Shown: piece by piece, positions 1-8,083 of the stretch
Position numbering within the stretch: position 1 is the stretch's first letter
Layout of the letters: each line of letters begins with the position of its first letter
Made by a program: the position numbers and the translations under genes
Notes under the pieces: generated by a model
Told to the model about the DNA's origin: nothing
Database searches by the model: none
What the model saw: the letters and a program-made list of their open reading frames with translations, nothing else
Assembly (NCBI GenBank): GCA_964613385.1
Contig: CAZTGZ010000015.1
Location: 1 to 62,732, forward strand
Length of the DNA: 62,732 bases
Direction of reading: 5' to 3'
From: CAZTGZ01 sp964613385
Lineage (GTDB): Bacteria > Bacteroidota > Bacteroidia > NS11-12g > UBA9320

Positions 1-2
1 GG

Positions 3-158
3 CAGTTATTTCTCCGAATTGATGTGAACGACTACCCTCACGCTGTGCGCCTGGAACACAAAATCAAATCCATGAAGAGCAGCAAGTACATTCAGAATCT
101 GAAGATATACCCTGAACTTGTAGCTAAGATAACAGATGAAACCCGGGCGAGCAACTGA
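3..158 (+). CDS. GIY-YIG nuclease family protein, C-terminal fragment
   Basis: Only the last 51 codons are present; the gene begins upstream of the window. The segment RLEHKIKSMKSSKYIQNL matches the end of short GIY-YIG endonuclease-like proteins, where a glutamate followed by a K-rich helix (E-x-K-I-K-x-x-K-S-x-K-Y-I) closes the fold. The catalytic GIY and YIG strands lie outside, so activity cannot be judged. Small single-domain proteins of this type are common as solitary genes in Bacteroidota, and their cellular role is unknown. An 18-bp perfect palindrome follows the stop by three bases. The family call rests on this short motif alone. Confidence 0.6.
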   Translation, partial: QLFLRIDVNDYPHAVRLEHKIKSMKSSKYIQNLKIYPELVAKITDETRASN

Positions 159-161
159 CTC

Positions 162-179
162 CCCCGAAAGCTTTCGGGG
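162..179. repeat. 18-bp perfect palindrome after the GIY-YIG gene
   Basis: CCCCGAAAG is followed directly by its exact complement CTTTCGGGG. It starts three bases after the stop codon of the nuclease fragment. With no spare loop bases and no T-run behind it, it is a poor rho-independent terminator. It could form a cruciform or an RNA hairpin that protects the 3' end. Confidence 0.7.
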
Positions 180-245
180 CAGGTTACCCAGCTATAAGGT
201 TCGCTGCTGAAGGGTCTATTTCGACAAACTGATATTCATCAGAAT

Positions 246-278
246 TTTGCCGCTTCCCAATCAGATTTATTAACTTTG
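246..278 (+). promoter_or_regulatory. Bacteroidota promoter for trhO
   Basis: TTTG at 246-249 and TAACTTTG at 271-278 match the -33/-7 pattern, with 21 nt between them. The -7 box ends five bases before the ATG at 284. Transcription would therefore start at or next to the start codon, giving a leaderless mRNA. The box also overlaps a GTG at 278, which argues against that upstream start. Confidence 0.65.
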
Positions 279-283
279 TGGCA

Positions 284-1315
284 ATGGTGAAAAGGGTTTT
301 GCACAATAAGGTGAATAAAGAAGAGCTCAAAGCTCAGATTATGCAATCGGATGTGAAGCGGGTAACCATCTCTTTTTACAAGTATTACCCCATCGAAAAT
401 CCTGCATTTTTCAGAGATTTTCTATATCTGAAATTCTCTGAAGTGGGTGTATTGGGAAGAATTTACGTGGCTTCCGAAGGCATCAATGCGCAGATCAGTG
501 TTCCATATGCCAACTTCGCTGCCTTTGAACAGATTCTGGAAAGCATTGATTTTCTGAAAGGAATACGCCTCAACCTGGCCATCGAAGACAACGGAAAATC
601 GTTTTATGTACTCAAAATAAAGCACCGGGAAAAGATAGTGGCCGATGGAATAAATGATCCCAATTTTAATCCTTCCAATATTGGCCAATACCTGAAAGCT
701 GCAGAATTCAATGCGATGCTCGAACATCCCGAAGCCATCGTAATCGATATGCGCAACCATTACGAAAGTGAAGTAGGCCGATTCGAAAATGCCTGGTGCC
801 CGGATGTGGATACTTTCAGGGAGCAAATACCACTGGTGGTTGAGAAACTGGAAAGCAATAAGGACAAACCGGTTTTAATGTATTGCACTGGCGGTATACG
901 CTGTGAGAAGGCCAGTGCCTATATGAAATACAAGGGATTTGAAAAGGTTTACCATCTCGAAGGGGGCATTATCAACTACGCCAGGGAAGTGCGGCACAAT
1001 GGATTAGAAAACAAATTCCATGGTAAAAACTTTGTATTCGATGAGCGTTTGGAAGAAGCCATCAGTGACGAAGTGATTGCCCATTGCCACCAATGCGGTT
1101 CTCCTTTCGATCATCATACCAATTGTAAAAATGTGGCCTGCAATCTGCTGTTTATCCAATGTCCGGCATGCGCGGAGAAAATGGAAGGCTGCTGCAGCGA
1201 TGCTTGTCGGGATCAGATTCATCTGGATCCGGAAGTTCAGAAAAACCTTCGAAAAGGTAAAGATTCGGGTGTCAGGATATTCAGTAAGGGCCGGTTCAGT
1301 TATTCGATGAAATGA
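284..1315 (+). CDS. trhO: tRNA uridine(34) hydroxylase TrhO (rhodanese-like, YceA family)
   Basis: TrhO hydroxylates uridine 34 of certain tRNAs using O2, the first step toward 5-methoxyuridine-type wobble modifications. The product has the family layout: an N-terminal acylphosphatase-like region (about 30-115, with ASEGINAQIS), a rhodanese domain with the active-site loop YCTGGIRCEKA, and a Cys-rich C-terminal tail (CHQCGSPFDHHTNC, then CPACAEKMEGCCS) that probably binds metal. Length is usual for the longer family members. The ATG at 284 is preferred over the in-frame GTG at 278 because the -7 promoter box covers the GTG. The stop overlaps the next start as ATGA, so the following gene is probably translationally coupled. 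Confidence 0.93.
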   Translation: MVKRVLHNKVNKEELKAQIMQSDVKRVTISFYKYYPIENPAFFRDFLYLKFSEVGVLGRIYVASEGINAQISVPYANFAAFEQILESIDFLKGIRLNLAIEDNGKSFYVLKIKHREKIVADGINDPNFNPSNIGQYLKAAEFNAMLEHPEAIVIDMRNHYESEVGRFENAWCPDVDTFREQIPLVVEKLESNKDKPVLMYCTGGIRCEKASAYMKYKGFEKVYHLEGGIINYAREVRHNGLENKFHGKNFVFDERLEEAISDEVIAHCHQCGSPFDHHTNCKNVACNLLFIQCPACAEKMEGCCSDACRDQIHLDPEVQKNLRKGKDSGVRIFSKGRFSYSMK

Positions 1316-1683
1316 ATCCATACCGCCACATAGCCGCTTCAATTATTTTGGTAAGCATGCTGTGGGTGCCTGTATATAATCTGACCATTCTAACGGATTT
1401 TTTGATTCGAAACCAGCAAATACGCAAAGAACAATGTGTGCAACGTTTTAACCCGGACAACCACTGTCAGGGCGCTTGTCAGTTCAGAATGAAGCAAACT
1501 CAGGAATCAACTCAGGAAATGCCAGCGTTGGTGTTGACGGAGAATTCCGATGTATTTCAATTCAATTTCAAAGGGTTCGCGATATATTTCAAAAGTGAGG
1601 TTCTTCCGGTTGCGGAAGAGATTCCGTCATTAAGGGAGGGCCATCTGAGCGAATCCCTGAGACCGCCGGCTAATTTTATTTAG
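1312..1683 (+). CDS. Small membrane-anchored protein with C-x9-C-x3-C motif
   Basis: A 123-residue protein with one N-terminal hydrophobic segment (about 7-27) and three cysteines at 42, 52 and 56 in the stretch CVQRFNPDNHCQGACQ. Short Bacteroidota proteins with this membrane anchor plus N-x-C-x-G-x-C pattern are often found beside genes for metal-related outer membrane proteins; from that I infer a role in metal binding or transfer at the envelope. The start overlaps the trhO stop by four bases. The two genes that follow encode a Cys-tagged beta-barrel and a His-rich lipoprotein, which supports a shared envelope function. No enzymatic motif is visible and the true function is unknown. Confidence 0.6.
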   Translation: MNPYRHIAASIILVSMLWVPVYNLTILTDFLIRNQQIRKEQCVQRFNPDNHCQGACQFRMKQTQESTQEMPALVLTENSDVFQFNFKGFAIYFKSEVLPVAEEIPSLREGHLSESLRPPANFI

Positions 1684-1718
1684 TGTTATCAATACCTAAA
1701 TAATTTTAAGTCAATATC

Positions 1719-2627
1719 ATGAAAAATATAGTTGTATGGGCAGCAATGCTCATTTTGGTCTCCCATCCATTTCGGACGGTTGCTTGTGACGCCTGCGGAT
1801 GCGCTGCAGGAAGTCAGATTATGTCCTCTGCCTTTCTGATGAACCGGGGATTTACCGGTCTGGTGTATGCTTCAGATCGGTATCACACCGTTATCCCGCC
1901 CATATTTTATGGAGAAACGGAGCGTCGATTTCAGGAACATTTTCAAAGGCTCGAATGGAGGGTGCGGATACCCGTTAAATCGCGCTTTTTTGTCAATGCG
2001 CAGGTGCCCTGGATGCAGTATACCAAGGAATCCGGGGGTGTAAGTACAAACAGACAAGGCATTTCAGATCCTTCGTTGATGCTTTATGTCAAGTTTCAAT
2101 TGTTCAACGATACCGTTTGTCGAAAATGGACGCATCGGGTATTTGTTGGATCCGGAATAAAAGCACCCTGGGGAAAACGATGGAATGAAGTCGTAAATCC
2201 CTTGACGCAAGCCGGTACCGGATCCTGGGATGTGCCGATGAATCTGGTTTGGATAAGTGCCAGAGACAAATGGGCGCTGAGTGCTGACTTTCTTGGAAGG
2301 CTGAATTCCGCATCGAGTGACGGTTATCGCCTGGGAAATATGCTCACCCAACGGATTTCCGGAATGTACACCATAAACCGTAATAATTTTAAATGCATTC
2401 CAACACTGAGTGCCATTGGCGAATTCAGGGGATTGAGCAGTCGCGATGGTCAAAAAGTAGATTATACTTCGGGTAGGATGTATGCCGCCGGGGTTTCTGC
2501 CGATTTATTTTATCGGAATCTGGGTGCAACCTTGGGAACGGCCATCCCCATAAACCAAAAATTGTCCGACGGTCTTACCGAGACTAAAAACCGGTATTTT
2601 GTTTCGTTTCAATATTTAATTAATTAA
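1719..2627 (+). CDS. Predicted outer membrane beta-barrel with N-terminal CDACGC motif
   Basis: A 302-residue exported protein. A signal peptide (1-22) ends in front of the motif CDACGC (Cys 23, 26, 28). The rest alternates aromatic and glycine residues in a beta-barrel pattern (such as RMYAAGVSADLFYRNLGATL) and ends near FVSFQYLIN, an aromatic-rich last strand. Related Bacteroidota proteins are usually labelled putative transporters and carry the same C-x2-C-G-C tag directly after the signal peptide. Cys could ligate a metal, or Cys23 could be lipidated although the lipobox is poor. It follows the Cys-motif membrane protein by 35 bp and precedes a His-rich lipoprotein by 11 bp. The substrate is not known. 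Confidence 0.6.
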   Translation: MKNIVVWAAMLILVSHPFRTVACDACGCAAGSQIMSSAFLMNRGFTGLVYASDRYHTVIPPIFYGETERRFQEHFQRLEWRVRIPVKSRFFVNAQVPWMQYTKESGGVSTNRQGISDPSLMLYVKFQLFNDTVCRKWTHRVFVGSGIKAPWGKRWNEVVNPLTQAGTGSWDVPMNLVWISARDKWALSADFLGRLNSASSDGYRLGNMLTQRISGMYTINRNNFKCIPTLSAIGEFRGLSSRDGQKVDYTSGRMYAAGVSADLFYRNLGATLGTAIPINQKLSDGLTETKNRYFVSFQYLIN

Positions 2628-2638
2628 TCAATTACATC

Positions 2639-3034
2639 ATGAAAATAACTGGGATTGGGGCTTTAATAGTCCTTTCATATTTAATTAGTTCCTGCGAGGA
2701 AGAACATGTTCACCACGATGTACAGGAAGAATCGGTAACCATCACGTTGATGAATCCGGTTTCCGGAGCAGAGTTTCAAAGGGATGATACCGTTTATATT
2801 AAAGGGAGCATCACATCTCCGGATGAACTTCATGGATACGAAGTTTTGCTGAAAGACGATTCATCCGGTGTTGCTTTTGTCACCAACGGTCACGTACATA
2901 CCAAAATGGTAAATGTCGATACTTTCTGGGTAAACAAACTGGGTCGTACAGCCACGATGAATCTCGAGTTTGCCGCCATTATTGACCATGGAGGAACCCG
3001 TAAATCGGAATTCCGTTCATTTAAGGTGAAATAA
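2639..3034 (+). CDS. His-rich lipoprotein
   Basis: A 131-residue lipoprotein with a clear lipobox ending at Cys19 (LISSC), followed at once by EEEHVHHD, an acidic and histidine-rich stretch suited to binding divalent metal. The remainder looks like a single beta-sandwich domain, including MNPVSGAEFQRDDTVYIKG, with further His residues in NGHVHTK and IIDHGG. It resembles small Bacteroidota lipoproteins of the DUF4625 type, though I am not certain of that assignment. It is the last gene of the three-gene group behind trhO. Inference: it passes metal to, or stores it for, the neighbouring barrel protein. Confidence 0.6.
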   Translation: MKITGIGALIVLSYLISSCEEEHVHHDVQEESVTITLMNPVSGAEFQRDDTVYIKGSITSPDELHGYEVLLKDDSSGVAFVTNGHVHTKMVNVDTFWVNKLGRTATMNLEFAAIIDHGGTRKSEFRSFKVK

Positions 3035-3199
3035 TAGATTTGTTCGGGGGGATTGACTTTCGTAAAATGATTTTTTGAAAACGGAACGTGATTGGTCCGA
3101 CGTTTCTTTTATTGAACCGATATCAATCTTAGACCGTCGAATTTTGATGCGTATAGAGAGCGGAGAATCATTGGTATGGAATGAATAAGGGCTCTCATT

Positions 3200-3769
3200 T
3201 CAAAATGAAGCTTTCCAGCAATGCGCCATATGCTCATCCAGAATGCCGACGGCCTGCAGGTAGGCGTGAATACCCACCGGCCCGGTAAATGAGAAGCCCC
3301 GTTTTTTTAAATCGGCACTGATGGTTTTGCTGAGAGGGCTTTGGCTGGGATACAGTTTCATGTCTCCGGGCCTGTAAATCAAGGTTTTACCTTCCGTGAA
3401 TGACCAGATATATTGGTCAAACGAACCTTCTTTTTCAACGATTCGCAGGAAGGCCTTTGCATTCTGTATAGAAGCTAAAATTTTCGCTTTGTTGCGGATG
3501 ATTCCCGGATCGTTCATCAATTGATTTATTTTATCCTCTCCATATTCCGCCATCACAAGCGGATTGAATGCATCCATAACCTTTCTGAAATGTTCTCTTT
3601 TTCGGAGTATGGTGTACCAGCTCAATCCGGCTTGAAAGGTTTCCAGAATAAGGTGCTCGAACAAATGGCGATCGTCGTGTGAAGGAACACCCCACTCCTG
3701 ATCGTGATAACTCATATATAATTCATCTTTCAAACACCAGGTACATCTGGGCTTTTCTTTCAATTCCAT
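3200..3769 (-). CDS. tag: DNA-3-methyladenine glycosylase I
   Basis: Removes 3-methyladenine from alkylated DNA as the first step of base excision repair in the cytoplasm. The 189-residue product matches the family in length and motifs: RCTWC near the N-terminus, YHDQEWGVP, FQAGLSWYTILRKRE (helix-hairpin-helix region) and a C-terminal DEHMAHCW. Cys9, His22, His180 and Cys184 occupy the positions of the structural zinc ligands of E. coli Tag. The gene is divergent from a small gene starting at 3782, so the two share a 12-bp start region. A weak -7 box (TAATTTTC, minus strand 3796 to 3789) could drive it. Confidence 0.95.
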   Translation of the reverse strand: MELKEKPRCTWCLKDELYMSYHDQEWGVPSHDDRHLFEHLILETFQAGLSWYTILRKREHFRKVMDAFNPLVMAEYGEDKINQLMNDPGIIRNKAKILASIQNAKAFLRIVEKEGSFDQYIWSFTEGKTLIYRPGDMKLYPSQSPLSKTISADLKKRGFSFTGPVGIHAYLQAVGILDEHMAHCWKASF

Positions 3770-3781
3770 ATCTTTACCGTA

Positions 3782-4138
3782 TTGAACGGAAAATTACAAA
3801 TTTGGGATCAAATTCCTGTCCACCTGAATAAAGTGGAGCTGTTCAGAATGTTATGTCAGCAGTTGGAAAAGGATCTGTCTATGCCCCTGGATTACCTGAA
3901 AGAGGTTCAACCGGATTACCAGGGCATCGATTTGCTCCAAAAGCGCCTGAAATCGTGGTTCCTGGATTCACCTTCACGCATTGATTCATGGTGTTATCGC
4001 GTGGATTTGTTCAAAAAGGATATCCTGCACTATCGCAGTTTAAGAGGCTCTGAGGCCATGGAATTTCTTGTAAACTCCGTGTTGAACCGTGAGTTTGCCA
4101 AAGTCGTGACGCGATTGGCTTCCCGAAATCAATCCTGA
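3782..4138 (+). CDS. Conserved hypothetical protein, TTG start
   Basis: A 118-residue soluble protein without signal peptide or recognised domain. It begins MNGKLQIWDQIPVHLNK from a TTG codon. The next methionine would remove the first 23 residues. A box TATCTTTA at 3769-3776 ends five bases before the TTG, the same spacing as at other probable leaderless starts in this window, which supports the TTG. The 3' end overlaps the converging prolyl oligopeptidase gene by 10 bp. I do not recognise the family. Confidence 0.55.
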   Translation: MNGKLQIWDQIPVHLNKVELFRMLCQQLEKDLSMPLDYLKEVQPDYQGIDLLQKRLKSWFLDSPSRIDSWCYRVDLFKKDILHYRSLRGSEAMEFLVNSVLNREFAKVVTRLASRNQS

Positions 4139-6237
4139 TCCATGCTCATACCCAATTGATCAAACACAAAGGTCCAAACGTCCGCCTGTTCCTCAATGAC
4201 CTTCGTGATTGGTTTCCCAGCGCCATGTCCTGCCTTGGTATCGATACGTATCAGGACAGGATTTTTTCCTGCATGACATTCCTGTAACGTCGCGGCAAAC
4301 TTGAAACTGTGCGCCGGAACCACCCGGTCATCGTGATCTGCAGTAGTTATCAATGTGGATGGGTATTTAACGCCTTTTCTCAGGTTGTGTAAAGGAGAAT
4401 ATGCGTATAGATTTTTGAAATCCTTTTCGTTTTCAGAGCTTCCGTATTCAACAGCCCAACCCCAACCTACAGTAAACTTGTGATAGCGAAGCATGTCCAT
4501 AACTCCCACGCCCGGTAAGGCCACCTTAAACAATTCAGGTCTCTGAGTCATACAGGCGCCCACCAACAAGCCTCCATTGGAACGGCCGCTAATGGCCAAA
4601 CGGTCCGGAGACGTGTATTTATTGGCAATGAGATATTCAGCTGCGGCTATAAAATCGTCGAACACATTTTGTTTGTTTTGAAGCATTCCGGCTTTATGCC
4701 AGCTCTCACCGTACTCACCCCCTCCTCTCAGATTGGCCACGCAATAAACACCGCCGTTCTCCAGAAATACAATATTGGAGGGTGAAAACGAGGGCGTCAG
4801 ACTGATGTTAAAACCGCCATAGGCATACAACAAAGTCGGATTATTTCCGGTTAACTCAATCCCTTTTTTGTGCATGATGAACATTGGAATTTTCGTTCCG
4901 TCTTTGGATGGATAAAATACTTGTTTAGTCACATAATCATCCATAGAAACCGAAAATTCTGATTTGCGATAAAGGCGAACCGTTCCATCTTTTACGTGAT
5001 AACTGTAAACTGACGGGGCCTGCACAAAATTTGAAAAGCTGAAGTATAAGACTGTATCGTCTTGTTCGCCTCCAAACCCACTGATGCTTCCTAAGCCAGG
5101 TAAGCTGATCTCTTCTGAAGTTTTTCCATCGAGACTCACTTTCATCACCCTATGTGTAACATCTTTGAGATAGGTCACATAAAACTTATTCTGAACAAGA
5201 CTGGCGCCTTGCAACAGTGCATCTTTCGAAGAAATCAGGGTTTTCCAGTTGGCGCTTTCAGGTTTGGCAGGATCAATGGCAACTACCCTGTAATTATCGG
5301 CACCGAGATCCGTTCTCACGTAAATTTGATTCCCGATATTTCCAATGATTCCGTGATTGTTTTTAAACCCGGGAATAAAAGACTTAAACTGTTCTCCCTG
5401 GCCTGCTTTGGGTTCTCCGATCAAATAGCCATTGCCACTTGTTCCTTCTGACAAGCCAATGAACATGTATTTTTCGTCTTCTGTAAGGATGGGATAAATA
5501 TATCTTTTGGGATGCTCAGGGTCTTCGTAAACCAACACATCTTCTGCCTGCGTAGTTCCTAATTTGTGGTAGTAAATTTTAGGATTACTTGAAGCAGTAG
5601 AATATTCGGTGCCCTTGGCAGGTTCGGGGTAACGGCTGTAGTAAAACCCGTTTTTATACCAGGCTATATTGGTAAATTTAATCCATTTGAGATGGTCGGG
5701 CAATAATTTTCCGGTGGCTGCATCTTTGATATATAGTTCCTGCCAATCACTTCCGGAAGCAGAGACTAAATAGGCACATAAATTATGATCTGTGCTAAAA
5801 AAAAGACCTCCCAGCGATACCGTTCCATCAGAAGACAGGGTGTTTGGATCAATAAATACTTTCCATTCATCCTCCGGCTTCTGTTTAACATAAACCACGC
5901 TCTGGTTTTTCAGGCCATCATTATAGCTGTAATACATTCTAGGCCCTTCGGTAAATGGTGCACTGAATTTAGGATAATCCCAAATTTCACTCAGGCGATT
6001 GTAAATTCCGGCCCGGTAACTGATGTTGTATAAAAATGCTCGCGTCACGTCATTCTGATCGCTGACCCACTTCTCAACTTCAGCGGCAGTGTCAATTTCA
6101 AGCCAGCGGTAAGGATCGGCAACTTCGGTTCCGAAATAGTTTTCTTTAACGTCAGTTTTGCGGGTTTCGGGGTATTTGATTTGGGCATCCACCAGGTTAG
6201 AAATTAAGATGCAGGAGAGAATTAAGTTCCATTTCAT
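4129..6237 (-). CDS. Prolyl oligopeptidase family serine peptidase (S9A), exported
   Basis: Cleaves short peptides after proline, probably in the periplasm. It is 702 residues long with a signal peptide (1-18, ending VDA before QIKYPETRK). The N-terminal part resembles the seven-bladed propeller opening seen in the family (DPYRWLEIDTAAEVEKWV). The C-terminal alpha/beta hydrolase carries nucleophile Ser553 in SGRSNGGLL, an Asp in DHDDRV (636/637) and His671 in KAGHGAG, in the same order and spacing as S9A enzymes. It lies 29 bp downstream of the PorV/PorQ-like gene on the same strand, so it may be the last gene of that run. The export signal sets it apart from cytosolic members. Confidence 0.92.
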   Translation of the reverse strand: MKWNLILSCILISNLVDAQIKYPETRKTDVKENYFGTEVADPYRWLEIDTAAEVEKWVSDQNDVTRAFLYNISYRAGIYNRLSEIWDYPKFSAPFTEGPRMYYSYNDGLKNQSVVYVKQKPEDEWKVFIDPNTLSSDGTVSLGGLFFSTDHNLCAYLVSASGSDWQELYIKDAATGKLLPDHLKWIKFTNIAWYKNGFYYSRYPEPAKGTEYSTASSNPKIYYHKLGTTQAEDVLVYEDPEHPKRYIYPILTEDEKYMFIGLSEGTSGNGYLIGEPKAGQGEQFKSFIPGFKNNHGIIGNIGNQIYVRTDLGADNYRVVAIDPAKPESANWKTLISSKDALLQGASLVQNKFYVTYLKDVTHRVMKVSLDGKTSEEISLPGLGSISGFGGEQDDTVLYFSFSNFVQAPSVYSYHVKDGTVRLYRKSEFSVSMDDYVTKQVFYPSKDGTKIPMFIMHKKGIELTGNNPTLLYAYGGFNISLTPSFSPSNIVFLENGGVYCVANLRGGGEYGESWHKAGMLQNKQNVFDDFIAAAEYLIANKYTSPDRLAISGRSNGGLLVGACMTQRPELFKVALPGVGVMDMLRYHKFTVGWGWAVEYGSSENEKDFKNLYAYSPLHNLRKGVKYPSTLITTADHDDRVVPAHSFKFAATLQECHAGKNPVLIRIDTKAGHGAGKPITKVIEEQADVWTFVFDQLGMSMDQD

Positions 6238-6266
6238 ACGACTGTATTTGATAGAACGAATTTCGC

Positions 6267-7382
6267 TTATTCCTCGTTTCCGGCAGATTTTTCCGTCTTA
6301 TTAATCGCGAATTTCACCGAAAATATATGGGTATAATTCCCGGTTATTTGTTTGCCAATGGTACTCAGGGCGTAATCAATATGAATAGGTCCCGCCACAA
6401 GTCCCAGACCTGCATTTGGTTCCATCAGCCATTTAGATTGTCCGGCAGCTGAAGATCCGCGTTGAAAATTGCCTAAACCGGCCCGAAGGAAAACCATGTC
6501 TTTATAACCCAACTCCATACCTAAAGAAGGGTCTATACTAAATGGGTCACCACTGAGCAAGGTGTTTCTTTTGCCGTCGGTGGTTATCACCGCATTTGTT
6601 TCGAACAAAAGGGAGACTTTCTCGGCCATGCTTATTTTTTTTCCTACACCGGCAATTATGGCGGGCAAGGTGATTTCTAAACTGTTTTGAGGAATGGTGT
6701 TTCCTGTCTGACTTAATATCTCCTTTTCATAGTCACTAAAGCTGAATCGCCATGCGTTAAAGGTGCTGGTTAAATCTCTGGCCATCAGTCCGAACATCCA
6801 TTCTTTCTCGCTATGGTACTGAAGTGAAGCATCTAGTCCAAAACCCCATGAATGCCCGAATGGACCGGCTTTTCGGTGAATGATTTTAGCATTGCCACCA
6901 TATTTCCAATGGTTTCCACCTTTGCGGGCATAGCTTAATATAAAGGCATAATCAACCGCCGAGAATGAACTGATGCGAGAATAGTCGATTTGTCCATTTC
7001 TGATCAGATCAAAAGTGTTGGGAATATTATCGATGCCAAAACGAATCATGGATATGGCCATTGCACCCTGGTCCTTTATTTTAAATCCTATGGCACCATA
7101 GTCGTAATTGGCAATGCCTGACCAATACGCGGAGTGCATATAACCCAGTTGCAGGTTGTCTTCGAGATTATTTAAGCCGGCTGGATTAAAAAATGCAGAG
7201 GTTATGTCAGAAGTGGAAGCCACCACGGATTTGCTCATGCCCAATGCTCTCGCGCCAACACCTAATGTCAAAAAATCATTGCTGTATTTGGCTATGGTTT
7301 GAGATTGCACATTTAACCCAGTTGAAAGGGATAAAATGAAAAGCAAAAACCTGAATGAATTTCTATGAATTTTGAAATGCAT
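6267..7382 (-). CDS. PorV/PorQ family outer membrane protein
   Basis: A 371-residue FadL-like beta-barrel with a signal peptide (about 1-28, ending VQSQ). The mature start (LTLGVGARALGMSKSVVAS, then AFFNPAGL) is the signature of the PorV/PorQ branch of the UPF0164/FadL group. PorV and PorQ work in type IX secretion, where they receive or anchor C-terminal-signal proteins at the outer membrane. This window encodes several candidate cargo proteins, which fits such a role, but the branch has many paralogues and I cannot say which one this is. Its start overlaps the upstream AcpH-like gene by 20 bp, so the two are almost certainly cotranscribed. Confidence 0.8.
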   Translation of the reverse strand: MHFKIHRNSFRFLLFILSLSTGLNVQSQTIAKYSNDFLTLGVGARALGMSKSVVASTSDITSAFFNPAGLNNLEDNLQLGYMHSAYWSGIANYDYGAIGFKIKDQGAMAISMIRFGIDNIPNTFDLIRNGQIDYSRISSFSAVDYAFILSYARKGGNHWKYGGNAKIIHRKAGPFGHSWGFGLDASLQYHSEKEWMFGLMARDLTSTFNAWRFSFSDYEKEILSQTGNTIPQNSLEITLPAIIAGVGKKISMAEKVSLLFETNAVITTDGKRNTLLSGDPFSIDPSLGMELGYKDMVFLRAGLGNFQRGSSAAGQSKWLMEPNAGLGLVAGPIHIDYALSTIGKQITGNYTHIFSVKFAINKTEKSAGNEE

Positions 7383-8016
7383 TTTCTAAATAATCCATAA
7401 AGGTAAGGCATTCCTTTTCTTCAGTTCTAACGATATAAGCCAAAGCTTCCTGATAATGAGGCTCTAAAATGTGAATATCTACCCTGGCGGCGATTCTGCC
7501 CATCGCATATGCTATGCTTTCTTCCCGGGCATAGGTTTCTAAATATTTGTGGGTTATGAATCGCTCATATCCTTTTTCAAATTCAGATTTCATTTGTTCT
7601 TGAGTGCCAAATAATTTAGAGATGGTCGTTAGATCGCATGCTTCCAGTTGATCATAAAGAACCTTGGCCAGATTAGGATGCCGGATTAAGAGCATCCGAT
7701 CCAACATTAATTCTGCAAAAACATGAGCAATAAACCAATCTCTTTTAAATGGGAGCCCGGTTTTGCGAAGTACCTGAATTAAGTGTGTAGTGATTTGAAC
7801 AAATCCGGGAGAACTGTGAAAAAAAAGATCCCGACTTTCGTGTTGAAGTGCACCTTTTCGTATTTGTAAGAGCTCTAAATCCGGAAATTCAACCGGCCAG
7901 ATAAATTTTTTCCCGTTTGAAATGAAGTTTCTAATCAGGTCGGGCATGAGCAATCCCAGATGGAAATAAGGATTATGATCCTGACGATCGAAATAGTAGT
8001 GCGCGAGAAAATTCAC
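7363..8016 (-). CDS. Acyl-carrier-protein phosphodiesterase-like (AcpH family) protein
   Basis: The N-terminus MNFLAHYYF, with GLLMPDL about 15 residues later, matches the AcpH pattern, where His6 and an Asp near position 24-26 are conserved. The following QHESRDLFFHSS resembles the H-x4-D-x3-H segment of the same fold. AcpH removes 4'-phosphopantetheine from acyl carrier protein, but Bacteroidota homologues are uncharacterised and may have another substrate. The start is GTG, four bases after a perfect -7 box (TATTTTTG, minus strand 8028 to 8021), so the mRNA is probably leaderless. It heads the run AcpH-like, PorV/PorQ-like, prolyl oligopeptidase. Confidence 0.6.
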   Translation of the reverse strand: MNFLAHYYFDRQDHNPYFHLGLLMPDLIRNFISNGKKFIWPVEFPDLELLQIRKGALQHESRDLFFHSSPGFVQITTHLIQVLRKTGLPFKRDWFIAHVFAELMLDRMLLIRHPNLAKVLYDQLEACDLTTISKLFGTQEQMKSEFEKGYERFITHKYLETYAREESIAYAMGRIAARVDIHILEPHYQEALAYIVRTEEKECLTFMDYLENAFQNS

Positions 8017-8020
8017 CTTT

Positions 8021-8028
8021 CAAAAATA
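8021..8028 (-). promoter_or_regulatory. -7 box for the AcpH-like operon
   Basis: TATTTTTG on the minus strand matches TAnnTTTG in full and ends four bases before the GTG start. No clear TTTG is seen at -33. Confidence 0.55.
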
Positions 8029-8053
8029 GTCCACCAAATATGCATGCAAAGAA

Positions 8054-8061
8054 TATATTTG
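8054..8061 (+). promoter_or_regulatory. -7 box for the DUF4468 gene
   Basis: TATATTTG matches TAnnTTTG exactly. It lies 22 bases before the ATG and would give a leader of about 18 nt. It is back to back with the minus-strand box at 8021-8028. Confidence 0.55.
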
Positions 8062-8083
8062 CTCCACATTCGTTATTCATGCT

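Noticed and set aside
180..270. tRNA-like sequence containing GGTTCG after the GIY-YIG gene
   Set aside because: No acceptor stem, anticodon arm or full T-arm can be formed around it.
3077..3110. Terminator between the lipoprotein gene and tag
   Set aside because: A GAAAACGGA / TCCGACGTTTC pairing exists but needs a bulge and a 10-base loop, and only four T residues follow. Too weak to list.
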